This document shows positions 1 to 8,859 of a DNA stretch of 64,000 nucleotides, one piece after another. This DNA is from Methylobacterium iners (GTDB lineage: Bacteria > Pseudomonadota > Alphaproteobacteria > Rhizobiales > Beijerinckiaceae). Under the pieces are notes generated by a model. The model was not told the origin of the DNA. It made no database searches and saw nothing but the letters and a program-made list of their open reading frames with translations. A program made the position numbers and the translations under genes. Location of the stretch: assembly GCF_022179305.1 (NCBI RefSeq), contig NZ_BPQP01000059.1, forward strand, positions 1 to 64,000, given 5' to 3'. How positions within the stretch are numbered: the stretch's first letter is position 1; every line of letters begins with the position of its first letter.

Positions 1-177
1 CTCGTTGCTCTTGGGGTCGAGCGGCGGCCGCCCTCCCCGGGGCGACGCCAGGACGATCTCCGCACCGGCGTCCTTGAACACGTAGTAGGGGGCGGCAAGC
101 TCCTCCAGCCAGAAGCCGGTCTTTCGGCCCGTGTCTCCGAGCGCGTCGTGCGAGGTCAGTACCATCAGGATCTTCAT
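1..177 (-). CDS. DJ-1/PfpI family protein (type 1 glutamine amidotransferase-like), C-terminus cut by window edge
   Basis: The 59 visible residues start MKILMVLTSHDALGDTGRKT and continue through a G-x-W-L-E-E-L-A-x-P-Y stretch and an AGAEIVLASPRGG segment. This is the usual N-terminal Rossmann-like part of DJ-1/PfpI/Hsp31-type proteins (about 220-230 residues). The nucleophile-elbow cysteine lies beyond the window, so activity cannot be judged. It is transcribed away from the LysR-type gene at 316, with 138 bp between them; this divergent arrangement is typical of a LysR regulator and its target. Members act as glyoxalase/deglycase-type or stress proteins; which applies here is unknown. Confidence 0.75.
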   Translation of the reverse strand, partial: MKILMVLTSHDALGDTGRKTGFWLEELAAPYYVFKDAGAEIVLASPRGGRPPLDPKSNE

Positions 178-315
178 CGTTGCTGTCCGTCGTCTCGAGG
201 GTTCGAAGGGGCCGGCATGCGCCTCGCCCCTTCGGCTGTCCCCAACATAGGCCGGCGCGAGATATTCAAGAAATTCATCTTTTGGATTTGAGACATTCGT
301 GTAACTACATAACTC

Positions 316-1227
316 GTGCGCTACGATCGCAATTTGCTGCCGATCTTCATCGCGCTCATGGAAGAGCGCAGCGTGACCCGCGCGGCCGAACGTCTAGGCA
401 TGACGCAGCCGGCGCTTTCGAACGCGCTGGCGCGGCTGCGGACGACCCTGCAGGACCAGCTCTTCGTCCGCACGCGCTATGGGATCCAGCCCACCCCGAT
501 CGCGCTCGAGCTCGCGCCGGTCATCGCGGACGCGCTCGCGAGGATCGACGATGCGGTGCTCGGATAGCAGGACTTCGATCCGGCCGCGTCCGAGCGGCGG
601 CTCACCATCGCGCCGAACGGTTATGCCGAGTTCGTGCTTGCTCCGGCCATCGCCGCCAGGCTCGGCGAGGTGGCTCCCGGCATCCAGCTTCGGCTCACGC
701 CCTACGGCAACGACTTGATCGAGACCGGCGTCACGTCCGGCATCACCGCCTTGGTTCTGGGTCGTATCCCCGATCCGCCGGACAATCTGGTCGTTCAGCA
801 TCTCATGGATGACGGTTTCGCCTGCGTGGTGCGGGCGCACCATCCGACGGTCGGCGACAATCTCTCGCGGGAGCGGTTCGCGGGCCTGAAGCACGTGAAC
901 GTGCTGCCGCCCGGTCGGCTTCGCGCGGGTCTGTTCGAGGCGCTGGATCGGCAGGATCTCCGACGGGACGTCGCGGTGTCCGTCAGCAGCTTCCTCGCGG
1001 TGCCGGAAGTGATCGCGGTCACCGATTACTGCGCGACGCTGCCGCGCCTGATCTGCCAACGTCTTGCCGATGACCCGCGATTGCGAGTGGTGCCGGCACC
1101 CGTTGATCTGGGGACCTTCCCGGTCGAGATGGCCTGGCATGTCCGCTATCGCCACGATCCGGCCCATCGTTGGCTGCGGTCGATCATCTCCGAGATCGCG
1201 AAGCGATCTTCGGCAGAGCGTTCCTGA
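316..1227 (+). pseudogene. LysR-family transcriptional regulator interrupted by an in-frame amber codon
   Basis: Read from a GTG at 316, the frame encodes an N-terminal winged HTH (VTRAAERLGMTQPALSNALA, about residues 17-36) and an effector-binding domain ending at 1227. That gives about 303 residues, the normal LysR length. One TAG at 565-567 interrupts the frame after residue 83; there is no frameshift and the reading frame resumes unchanged. The codon is followed by CAG, and family members often have Gln or Arg here, so a CAG-to-TAG transition is the simplest explanation (inference). As it stands the product would be a bare DNA-binding domain unless the stop is suppressed. A sequencing error is possible. 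It is divergent to the DJ-1/PfpI gene, its likely former target. Confidence 0.8.
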
Positions 1228-1376
1228 TCGGATCACGGCAAGGAGCTCGGCCGGCAGGTCAGCCCCGGATGTTGTCAGACGGACTCCGCCCGCGGTTGAC
1301 CCGCTCCCGTTCGGCCCTCCCGGCGTCACCATCGCCTCGAGGCGTTCGAAGCTGGCGGCCCGGCAGCCAGCTGCCT

Positions 1377-1520
1377 TCAGACGGATTGCCGCTTCTGCGC
1401 GGTCATGACCCGGCAGCACCCCTGCTCCGCGTCCGGGTTTCTGACCTCGCGCATCCTCGGGGCGTGTCCCGTCGTCATGTAGACCAACACGGTCAATGCC
1501 AGGAGCACCTTCGAGCTCAT
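1377..1520 (-). CDS. Small hypothetical protein with hydrophobic N-terminus
   Basis: A 47-residue frame starts MSSKVLLALTVLVYMTTGHA, which looks like a signal peptide or a single membrane anchor, followed by a short polar tail with two adjacent cysteines. An in-frame ATG 15 bases upstream (at 1535) is an alternative start. No family is recognised. Support is only the hydrophobic leader and its position in an otherwise empty interval, so it may not be a real gene. Confidence 0.3.
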   Translation of the reverse strand: MSSKVLLALTVLVYMTTGHAPRMREVRNPDAEQGCCRVMTAQKRQSV

Positions 1521-2193
1521 TGCCCGCACCCTCATCCTTAAGGGAGGGTGGATAGGATCGATAACCTTTCGCGTTTGTTGCAGTGCGAGAACCCTATCAT
1601 CCCGGGCGGCCTTTGCTGCCGTCATGGTCAATGAATGGTTTGGCCGGCCCCTGCCCCAACCATCCTTGCAATGCCGAGCTCACCTCCTGATCCCGACATC
1701 GTTCGGGAGAGGAAATGCCGGGCGCCATCGCGAGCAGCAGGCGAGAGGGCACCGATGGGTCTGGGCGTGTCGAGCGCGTCTCGGCTGGTTTCCCATTGCG
1801 GGCCTGACCCGGATACGCCCGGTTCATCTCGGCGTAACGGCCCTCGCCGATCCTGCCGGCGAGCCAGGTTGCGTATCGGCTCCGTCGTGCCTCCCACACG
1901 ATGTGCCCCGCCAGCCCGTGATCAGATCGGGCGGCGGGGCTCGCTGGGGGCGTATGGACGGCGCCGGCGACCCGGCGGCCCCTCCTCTGGGCGCAGACCT
2001 GGGCTGCTCGATCGGCTCCTTCACCGACCGTTAATCATCCCGGCCCTATCCCGGGGGCATACCGGCCGCGGCGCTGTCGCTGGATCGGATACGGCCACGA
2101 TGCCGGGATCGGGTGACGCCGGATGTACGCGCACCGGGTTCCAGCTTCCGTGGCCGTTCGCGTATCCGGATCGTGCGAGATCCGCCTCGAGCC
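1521..2193. other. 673-bp interval without a convincing gene
   Basis: All six frames give only short, arginine- and proline-rich translations typical of GC-rich non-coding DNA. No tRNA, insertion-sequence end or strong terminator was recognised. It separates the small minus-strand frame from the DUF2059 gene. Confidence 0.5.
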
Positions 2194-2751
2194 TCAGCGT
2201 GGCTTGGGCTGAGCACCGGTGGACCAGCCTCGTGCTTGGATGGCTTGCACGAGTTTGGCCTGCATCTCCGGTGTGACGGACTGCATCCACTGTGTCATTC
2301 CCGTCATCTGCGCCTGTGCGAGTTGCGGCTGCGCGGCAACCAATCGTCGCCCGGCCGGCGAGGCATAGAAGACCCCGATGGCCTGCAGATCCTCCTTGCC
2401 GAGGGCAGCCGCGTAGCTGCGCGCCTGGATGTCGATCAGTTCGTCGTAGCGCGAGGTCAGGACGGGCATCACGACGTCCTGGACGAGCACCTGGGCACGA
2501 TCGGCCTCCTTGACACCCATCTGCTGAATGAGCCCAACCATCGGTGCGCCCATGGCGGCCAGGACGGTGGTGCGATCACCTTGCATCTGCGCCACGAGGT
2601 CCCTGGCAGCCTTGAGGGTGGCCGGGTCCGGTGCTGCCGCGCTGGGGGCCGCACCGGGGCTTGGCTTCGGAGCGGCGGCCGGTTGTGCGAGAGCGGTGCA
2701 GGACATGACGGCGCTGAGGCAGAGGCTGGTGACGGTGAGCAGGGGGCGCAT
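2194..2751 (-). CDS. DUF2059 domain-containing exported protein
   Basis: The 185-residue product has a Sec-type signal peptide (about residues 1-22, ending TALAQ), then an Ala/Pro-rich linker to about residue 45. A helical C-terminal domain follows, with VLVQDVVMPVLTSRYDELID and a DLQAIGVFYASPAGRRLV segment. The Y-then-FYxSPxG(R/K) pattern is the hallmark of DUF2059, a periplasmic family of unknown role. Length fits the family. It appears to be a single-gene unit and nothing nearby suggests a partner. Confidence 0.8.
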   Translation of the reverse strand: MRPLLTVTSLCLSAVMSCTALAQPAAAPKPSPGAAPSAAAPDPATLKAARDLVAQMQGDRTTVLAAMGAPMVGLIQQMGVKEADRAQVLVQDVVMPVLTSRYDELIDIQARSYAAALGKEDLQAIGVFYASPAGRRLVAAQPQLAQAQMTGMTQWMQSVTPEMQAKLVQAIQARGWSTGAQPKPR

Positions 2752-3085
2752 GGTCTGATCCGAGTGATAGGGTTGCGGTGGGTCGACTTACACCCTGATC
2801 GGCGCGTGATCACGCCGCCCGCGTGAGCGCGGGGCGAGCATTCTGCTCCCCGATCCTGCGCTTCGGTGCCGGAGCGGGTCGAGGCTCATCCGATCGATCG
2901 CCCGGGCCAGGGTCGGGGCAGCACCGCGTGGGGGCCAGGAACGAGACCGGCTGCAGCTGTGCCGCGTTGGTCGGATGGCCGAGGATCCGTCGAGGGCTCA
3001 TCCGGTTGCGCCTCACACGGCCCGTGATCCATCCTTGGACCTCGACATCGATCAAAGCTACCGTCCCGGGAAAGAGAGAAAGCCC
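2752..3085. other. Intergenic region between divergent DUF2059 and hypothetical gene
   Basis: The 334 bp between the divergent starts should hold both promoters. No clear -35/-10 pair, palindrome or RNA element was recognised. Short frames here are low-complexity shadows. Confidence 0.4.
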
Positions 3086-3409
3086 ATGAGCGCCCCATCA
3101 AGAGGACCACAAGAGTGGTCGACCATCATCACGGAAACCTATGCAGCCGGAAGCAAGCCGCCCTTGACCGGCGGACTCATGCAGAGGCTGCATGCCGCTA
3201 TTCTGGACGCTTGCATCAGGGTGGACAGCCTCGCCGCGTTCACTCACGAGGATGTCGCAGCAATCAACGGCGTGTTGGATCAGTTCGAGGTCGATCTTGA
3301 TGCGGTCAGCGGTCCGCGGCTTTTTGCCATTGACCCTGCATCGGGTGCCGTGGAGATGGCCCATCGTTCGGAGGCAGGCCATCCGCTACGCGCCTTCGGC
3401 GGGCAGTAG
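3086..3409 (+). CDS. Hypothetical protein, 107 residues
   Basis: The frame begins at ATG 3086, just after a purine-rich GGGAAAGAGAGAAAG ribosome-binding stretch, which favours this start over an upstream one at 2975. The protein is soluble-looking and mildly acidic, with a central predicted helical part (LMQRLHAAILDACIRVDSLA, then VAAINGVLDQFEVDLDAV). No family is recognised. It ends 37 bp before a strong hairpin and 127 bp before fdh1B on the same strand, so it is probably transcribed separately from the formate dehydrogenase. Confidence 0.5.
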   Translation: MSAPSRGPQEWSTIITETYAAGSKPPLTGGLMQRLHAAILDACIRVDSLAAFTHEDVAAINGVLDQFEVDLDAVSGPRLFAIDPASGAVEMAHRSEAGHPLRAFGGQ

Positions 3410-3446
3410 GGTGCCCGCCATTCCTGGGTCGTCAGGTCCTCGCCGC

Positions 3447-3482
3447 GACCTGCTGGCGTCGTCCTCCCGACGCCAGCAGGTC
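3447..3482 (+). terminator. Perfect 14-bp stem hairpin upstream of fdh1B
   Basis: GACCTGCTGGCGTC (3447-3460) pairs without mismatch with GACGCCAGCAGGTC (3469-3482) across an 8-base loop. It lies after the stop of the 107-residue gene and before the fdh1B promoter region. No T-run follows, so it is either an unconventional terminator/insulator or a leader element. Confidence 0.5.
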
Positions 3483-3490
3483 CGGAGCGA

Positions 3491-3527
3491 CACAAAAGAC
3501 CTTGGTATTTTGTATACAGAGGGTAGG
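3491..3527 (+). promoter_or_regulatory. AT-rich fdh1B promoter region with TGTATACA palindrome and Shine-Dalgarno
   Basis: This short AT-rich stretch in GC-rich DNA contains TTGGTATTTTGTATACAGAG, with the perfect palindrome TGTATACA at 3511-3518. The purine-rich GAGGGTAGG follows, about 9 bases before the fdh1B ATG. The palindrome could be an operator overlapping the -10 region. Assigning a -35 box would be guesswork. Confidence 0.4.
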
Positions 3528-3535
3528 ATGCGGAC

Positions 3536-5254
3536 ATGAGCCAGCATGATGTCTCCCAGGTGCGCCGCTTCGATCACCCTGGCCGCGGTCGGGCGGATGC
3601 CCGTGCCGTTCCCAAAGGCCGGCAAGTCGACACCCAGGCGATCGACGACGTCCGCGCGCTCCTCGGAACCGCGTCGCGCCAGCGCGACCTGCTGATCGAG
3701 CACCTGCATCGGATCCAGGATCATTACGGCCAGATCAGCTCGGCCCATCTCGCGGCCCTCGCCGACGAGATGAAGCTCGCCTTCGCGGAGGTCTTCGAGA
3801 CGGCCACCTTCTACGCGCATTTCGACGTGCGAAAGGAGGGCGATGCCTCCCTACCGGCGCTGACGGTCCGGGTCTGCGACAGCATCACCTGCGCCATGCA
3901 CGGGGCGGAGCCGCTGCTAGAGGCTCTGAGAGCGGAGCTTGGTCCGGACGTTCGCGTCGTACGGGCCCCCTGCGTCGGCCTGTGCGATCATGCGCCCGCC
4001 GTCGAGGTGGGCCACAACTTCCTGCATCGCGCCGACGTCGCGGCCGTGAAGGCGGCGGTCGCGGCCGGCGACACGCACGCCCACCTGCCGAGCTATGTCG
4101 ATTACGACGCCTATCGCCAAGGCGGCGGCTACCAGACGCTGGATCGGCTGCGGTCGGGCGCGCTCACCGTCGAGACCGTCCTGTCGGTCCTCGACGACGG
4201 CTCCCTGCGCGGCCTCGGCGGCGCGGGCTTCCCCACCGGACGCAAGTGGCGCTCCGTGCGCGGCGAGCCGGGGCCCCGCCTCATGGCCGTCAACGGCGAT
4301 GAGGGCGAGCCCGGCACCTTCAAGGATCAGCACTACCTGAACACGGACCCCCATCGCTTCCTGGAGGGCACGCTGATCGGCGCGCACGTAGTCGAGGCGG
4401 AGGACGTCTACCTCTACATCCGGGACGAGTACCCGATCGCGCTGGAGATCCTGGCGCGCGAGATCGCCAGGCTGCCGGAAGGCGGCCCGCGCCTGCACCT
4501 GCGGCGCGGCGCCGGGGCCTATATCTGCGGCGAGGAATCCTCTCTCATCGAGTCGATCGAGGGCAAGCGCGGCCTGCCGCGCCACAAGCCGCCCTTCCCC
4601 TTCCAGGTCGGCTTGTTCGGTCGCCCGACGCTCATCAACAATGTCGAGACCCTCTACTGGGTCCGCGACCTCCTGGAACGCGGGGCCGAGTGGTGGAAGA
4701 GCCACGGCCGCCACGGTCGCGTCGGCCTTCGCTCGTACTCGGTCTCCGGGCGCGTGCGCGAGCCCGGCGTGAAGCTCGCGCCGGCGGGGATCACCGTGCT
4801 CGAGCTCATCGAGGAGTATTGCGGCGGCATGGCCGAGGGTCACAGCTTCGCGGCCTACCTGCCCGGCGGCGCCTCCGGCGGCATCCTGCCGGCGACGATG
4901 AGCGACATTCCCCTCGATTTCGGCACGCTGGAGAAGTACGGCTGCTTCATCGGGTCGGCGGCCGTCGTCATCCTGTCGGACCGGGACGACGTCCGGGGCG
5001 CGGCGCTCAACCTGATGCGCTTCTTCGAGGACGAGTCCTGCGGGCAATGCACGCCCTGCCGGAGCGGCACGCAGAAGGCGCGGATGCTGATGGAGCGGGG
5101 CGCCTGGGACACGGAGCTTCTGGGCGAGCTCGCCCAGTGCATGCGCGATGCCTCGATCTGCGGGCTCGGGCAGGCGGCCTCGAACCCGCTCACCAGCGTG
5201 ATCAAGTTCTTCCCCGACCTCTTTCCGACCCCTCTTCCCCAGGCGGCGGAGTAG
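3536..5254 (+). CDS. fdh1B: NAD-dependent formate dehydrogenase, beta subunit (NuoE/NuoF-like fusion)
   Basis: This is the diaphorase subunit, passing electrons from the catalytic alpha subunit to NAD+ in the cytoplasm. The 572-residue length equals that known for Methylobacterium Fdh1B. Residues about 35-180 form a NuoE-like thioredoxin-fold [2Fe-2S] domain, with cysteines in VRVCDSITCAMHG and in APCVGLCDHAP. Residues about 190-560 are NuoF-like. They carry the NADH/FMN motifs LGGAGFPTGRKW, VNGDEGEPGTFKD and GAGAYICGEESSLI, then a [4Fe-4S] site (SCGQCTPCRSGT, completed by CGLGQ). fdh1A follows in the same direction with a 106-bp gap. All motifs look intact. Confidence 0.95.
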   Translation: MSQHDVSQVRRFDHPGRGRADARAVPKGRQVDTQAIDDVRALLGTASRQRDLLIEHLHRIQDHYGQISSAHLAALADEMKLAFAEVFETATFYAHFDVRKEGDASLPALTVRVCDSITCAMHGAEPLLEALRAELGPDVRVVRAPCVGLCDHAPAVEVGHNFLHRADVAAVKAAVAAGDTHAHLPSYVDYDAYRQGGGYQTLDRLRSGALTVETVLSVLDDGSLRGLGGAGFPTGRKWRSVRGEPGPRLMAVNGDEGEPGTFKDQHYLNTDPHRFLEGTLIGAHVVEAEDVYLYIRDEYPIALEILAREIARLPEGGPRLHLRRGAGAYICGEESSLIESIEGKRGLPRHKPPFPFQVGLFGRPTLINNVETLYWVRDLLERGAEWWKSHGRHGRVGLRSYSVSGRVREPGVKLAPAGITVLELIEEYCGGMAEGHSFAAYLPGGASGGILPATMSDIPLDFGTLEKYGCFIGSAAVVILSDRDDVRGAALNLMRFFEDESCGQCTPCRSGTQKARMLMERGAWDTELLGELAQCMRDASICGLGQAASNPLTSVIKFFPDLFPTPLPQAAE

Positions 5255-5360
5255 GTCGGGCGGCGGATACGGATTGCGTGACACGGAAAGCGCGCCCGGC
5301 GCGTTCCTCTGACGAGAAGCGGCCACCTTGCGTAAGCCAGGGCGGCGGGAGCAGGACCCC

Positions 5361-8333
5361 ATGAGCAGCGGCACCCAGAACAGCAATCCCGACGGCACGG
5401 ATCCGCTCGTCAAGGGCCCGCAGGCCTCGCAGGATGCCGGGGGTAAGGGGCCCGGCACCCCGCCCGAGGCGGGTGGCGCCTACTCGCCGGGCCCGAAATC
5501 CGGAGGGCAGGCCGGCCCCGTCGCCAGCGGCACGCTGGGTCTCAAGAACATCCCGGCCGGCATCCCGGGCGTGGTGTTCGAGCTGAACGGCGAGCAGGTC
5601 GAGGCGGCTCCCGGCGAGACCATCTGGGCCGTGGCCAAGCGCCTGGGCAACCACATTCCCCACCTCTGCCACAAGCCCGATCCGGGCTACCGGCCCGACG
5701 GCAATTGCCGCGCCTGCATGGTCGAGATCGAGGGCGAGCGCGTGCTCGCGGCCTCCTGCAAGCGGGTGCCGGGCGTCGGCATGAAGGTGAAGACGGACAG
5801 CGTGCGCGCCGAGAGCGCCCGGGCGATGGTGCTGGAGCTCCTCGTCGCCGACCAGCCGGCCCGCGCGACCTCGCACGACCCGGATTCCCACTTCTGGCAC
5901 CAGGCCGACCACGTCCATCTCAGCGACAGCCGCTTCCCGACCGCGCCGCGCTGGGAGGCGGATGTCAGCCACCCGGCGATGAGCGTCAACCTCGACGCGT
6001 GCATCCAGTGCAATCTCTGCGTCCGCGCCTGCCGCGAGGTGCAGGTCAACGACGTCATCGGCATGGCCTACCGCAGCGCCGGCACCAAGCCCGTGTTCGA
6101 CTTCGACGATCCCATGGGCCAATCCACCTGCGTCAGCTGCGGGGAATGCGTGCAGGCCTGCCCGACCGGCGCGCTGATGCCGGCCGCCTATCTCGACGCG
6201 AACCAGACCCGCGCCGTCTACCCCGACCGCGAGGTGGATTCGCTGTGCCCGTATTGCGGGGTCGGCTGCCAGGTCTCCTACAAGGTCAAGGACGACAGGA
6301 TCGTCTACGCCGACGGGCGCGACGGACCCGCGAACCACAACCGGCTCTGCGTGAAGGGCCGCTTCGGATTCGACTACATCCAGCACCCGCACCGGCTGAC
6401 CAAGCCCCTGATCCGCCTCGACAACGTGGCCAAGGACGCCAACGATCAGGTCGATCCGGCCAATCCCTGGACCCATTTCCGCGAGGCCACCTGGGACGAG
6501 GCCCTCGACCGGGCGGCCGGCGGTCTCACGCAGATCCGCGACAGCCACGGCCCCCGCGCCCTGGCGGGCTTCGGCTCGGCCAAGGGCTCGAACGAGGAGG
6601 CGTACCTCTTCCAGAAGCTTGTGCGGCTGGGCTTCGGCTCGAACAACGTCGACCATTGCACGCGGCTCTGCCACGCCTCGTCGGTCGCAGCCCTGATGGA
6701 GGGGCTCAACTCGGGCGCCGTGACCGCGCCGTTCAGCGCGGCGCTGGATGCCGAGGTCATCGTCATCATCGGGGCGAACCCGACCGTCAATCACCCGGTG
6801 GCCGCAACCTTCATCAAGAACGCCGTCAAGGACCGCGGCGCCAAGCTGATCGTCATGGATCCGCGCCGGCAGGCCCTGTCGCGCCTCGCCCATCATCACC
6901 TCGCCTTCAAGCCCGGCACGGACGTGGCGATGCTGAACGCGATGCTGAACGTCATCGTCGAGGAGCGGCTCTACGACGAGCAGTACATCGCCGGATACAC
7001 GGAGAACTTCGAGGAGCTGAAGGAGCGCATCCGCGACTTCCCGCCCGAGAAGATGGCGCCCGTCTGCGGCATCGACGCGGAGACCCTGCGCGACGTCGCC
7101 CGCCTCTACGCCCGGTCGCGGGCCTCCATCATCTTCTGGGGCATGGGCGTCAGCCAGCACGTGCACGGCACGGACAATTCCCGCTGCCTCATCGCGCTGG
7201 CCCTGGTCACCGGCCAGATCGGACGGCCCGGCACCGGGCTCCACCCGCTGCGCGGCCAGAACAACGTGCAGGGGGCCTCCGACGCCGGCCTGATCCCCAT
7301 GGTCTATCCCGACTACCAATCCGTCGAGAAGGCCGCCGTCCGCGAGCTGTTCGAGAGCTTCTGGGGTCAGTCCCTCGACCGGAAGGCCGGCCTCACGGTC
7401 GTCGAGATCATGCGGGCGATCCATGCCGGCACGATCCGGGGCATGTTCGTCGAGGGCGAGAACCCGGCGATGTCCGATCCGGACCTCAACCATGCGCGGC
7501 ACGCCCTGGCGATGCTTGACCATCTCGTCGTGCAGGATCTCTTCCTGACGGAGACCGCCTTCCACGCCGACGTGGTGCTGCCGGCCTCGGCCTTCGCCGA
7601 GAAGGCGGGGACCTTCACCAACACGGATCGGCGCGTGCAGATGGCCCGTCCGGTGGTGCCGCCGCCCGGGGATGCCCGCCAGGATTGGTGGATCATCAAG
7701 GAGCTCGCCAACCGCATGGGGCTGTCTTGGACCTACGAGGGTCCCGCCGACATCTTCCGCGAGATGGCCCAGGTGATGCCGTCCCTGAACAACATCACCT
7801 GGGAGCGCCTGGAGCGCGAGGGGGCGGTGACCTATCCGGTCGACGCGCCGGATCAGCCTGGCAACGAGATCATCTTCTATGCCGGCTTCCCCACCGAGAG
7901 CGGCCGCGCCAGGATCGTGCCCGCCAACATCGTCTCGCCCGACGAGGTGCCCGACACCGAGTTCCCGATGATCCTCTCGACGGGACGCGTGCTCGAACAT
8001 TGGCACACCGGCTCGATGACCCGTCGTTCCGGCGTGCTGGATGCCCTCGAGCCGGAGGCGGTCGCCCTGATGGCGCCGCGCGAGCTGCATCGCCTCGGCC
8101 TCACGGCCGGCGACACCATGCGGCTGGCCACGCGGCGCGGCGCGTTGAACGTGAAGGTCCGCGCCGATCGCGACGTGCCGACCGGCATGATCTTCATGCC
8201 GTTCTGCTACGCGGAAGCCGCGGCGAACCTCCTGACGAACCCGGCTCTCGATCCGTTCGGGAAGATCCCCGAGTTCAAGTTCTGCGCGGCGCGGATCGAG
8301 GCCATCGAGCGGGCTCCGATCGCGGCCGAGTAG
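5361..8333 (+). CDS. fdh1A: Formate dehydrogenase, catalytic alpha subunit (W/Mo-bis-MGD)
   Basis: This subunit oxidises formate to CO2 at a tungsten or molybdenum bis-pterin centre. The ATG at 5361 gives 990 residues, close to the roughly 989 of Methylobacterium Fdh1A; an upstream TTG (5328) would add 11. After a flexible Gly/Pro-rich N-terminus come a [2Fe-2S] domain (Cys103, 116, 119, 133) and two ferredoxin-type [4Fe-4S] sites (Cys214/217/220/224 and Cys257/260/263/267). A further cluster at CPYCGVGC (from Cys296) opens the MopB domain. In HCTRLCHASS, Cys437 aligns with the selenocysteine of E. coli FdhH, so this is a cysteine-type enzyme. The C-terminal molydopterin-binding domain contains STGRVLEHWHTGSMTRR. 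It would supply NADH from formate, including formate released by amide hydrolysis. Confidence 0.95.
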   Translation: MSSGTQNSNPDGTDPLVKGPQASQDAGGKGPGTPPEAGGAYSPGPKSGGQAGPVASGTLGLKNIPAGIPGVVFELNGEQVEAAPGETIWAVAKRLGNHIPHLCHKPDPGYRPDGNCRACMVEIEGERVLAASCKRVPGVGMKVKTDSVRAESARAMVLELLVADQPARATSHDPDSHFWHQADHVHLSDSRFPTAPRWEADVSHPAMSVNLDACIQCNLCVRACREVQVNDVIGMAYRSAGTKPVFDFDDPMGQSTCVSCGECVQACPTGALMPAAYLDANQTRAVYPDREVDSLCPYCGVGCQVSYKVKDDRIVYADGRDGPANHNRLCVKGRFGFDYIQHPHRLTKPLIRLDNVAKDANDQVDPANPWTHFREATWDEALDRAAGGLTQIRDSHGPRALAGFGSAKGSNEEAYLFQKLVRLGFGSNNVDHCTRLCHASSVAALMEGLNSGAVTAPFSAALDAEVIVIIGANPTVNHPVAATFIKNAVKDRGAKLIVMDPRRQALSRLAHHHLAFKPGTDVAMLNAMLNVIVEERLYDEQYIAGYTENFEELKERIRDFPPEKMAPVCGIDAETLRDVARLYARSRASIIFWGMGVSQHVHGTDNSRCLIALALVTGQIGRPGTGLHPLRGQNNVQGASDAGLIPMVYPDYQSVEKAAVRELFESFWGQSLDRKAGLTVVEIMRAIHAGTIRGMFVEGENPAMSDPDLNHARHALAMLDHLVVQDLFLTETAFHADVVLPASAFAEKAGTFTNTDRRVQMARPVVPPPGDARQDWWIIKELANRMGLSWTYEGPADIFREMAQVMPSLNNITWERLEREGAVTYPVDAPDQPGNEIIFYAGFPTESGRARIVPANIVSPDEVPDTEFPMILSTGRVLEHWHTGSMTRRSGVLDALEPEAVALMAPRELHRLGLTAGDTMRLATRRGALNVKVRADRDVPTGMIFMPFCYAEAAANLLTNPALDPFGKIPEFKFCAARIEAIERAPIAAE

Positions 8334-8551
8334 ACCACCGATGTCCGCGGACCTGAGCGGCGGCTCGGGAATGGTCTGAGGAGGGGTTCGGCAAGACCGG
8401 AAGCGGATGGACGCGTCGTCGACCTGCGTGTCGCCGATGCGTCCAGGCGGCTTTCTCTGGAGAGGCTGACGTCACGCCACCTCGAGTGTTGCCCTAGCCG
8501 CCGCAACGGCCGTGAGCCGGAACCTGGGTCGGTGCCGGTGGATTCAATTCC

Positions 8552-8570
8552 GTCCGTCCCGCGGGCGGAC
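8552..8570. terminator. Short GC hairpin downstream of fdh1A
   Basis: GTCCGTCC and GGGCGGAC form an 8-bp stem (one T-G pair) around a 3-base loop, 219 bp after the fdh1A stop. No T-run follows, so its role as terminator is uncertain. Confidence 0.2.
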
Positions 8571-8601
8571 GTGATGGGCGAGTGTGGGGGCTGCTCTCGC
8601 G

Positions 8602-8859
8602 ATGGCCAAGCGTCCAACCACGGCGGAACTGTACCAGGCGAAGCTGATCCCTGAGGAGGACGTCGTCGCCGCGGTGGAGGCCTTCATGGCCAATCCGAAC
8701 ACGTCGGCCTTCCTCATGGGCCATGGCTATGCGCTGGATCTTCATGCTGCTGTGGCAGCAAGCCCCTTCGCGCTCGGCGTGCTCGCAACGCCCGACGCCA
8801 AGCCGGCTTCCAAGCGTATCGCGGTTCGTACCGCGATCCTGCTCGCGCGACCGGTATAG
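8602..8859 (+). CDS. Hypothetical protein, 85 residues
   Basis: The frame starts MAKRPTTAELYQAKLIPEED at ATG 8602; an in-frame GTG at 8584 is an alternative. A helical acidic first half is followed by an Ala-rich hydrophobic second half. No family is recognised. It lies 268 bp downstream of fdh1A on the same strand, too far for confident operon membership. Confidence 0.4.
   Translation: MAKRPTTAELYQAKLIPEEDVVAAVEAFMANPNTSAFLMGHGYALDLHAAVAASPFALGVLATPDAKPASKRIAVRTAILLARPV

Noticed and set aside
394-1419. 341-codon minus-strand frame across the broken LysR gene
   Set aside because: The + strand frame aligns with LysR end to end apart from one stop, whereas this frame has no recognisable domain.
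3917-5458. 513-codon frame antisense to fdh1B
   Set aside because: Low-complexity Arg/Ala/Leu translation opposite a fully explained gene; shadow of codon bias.
5202-8090. Very long open frame (962 codons) antisense to fdh1A
   Set aside because: It is a mirror of the strong GC3 codon bias of fdh1A. The translation is His/Arg/Gly-rich without domains, and the sense strand encodes a complete recognised enzyme.
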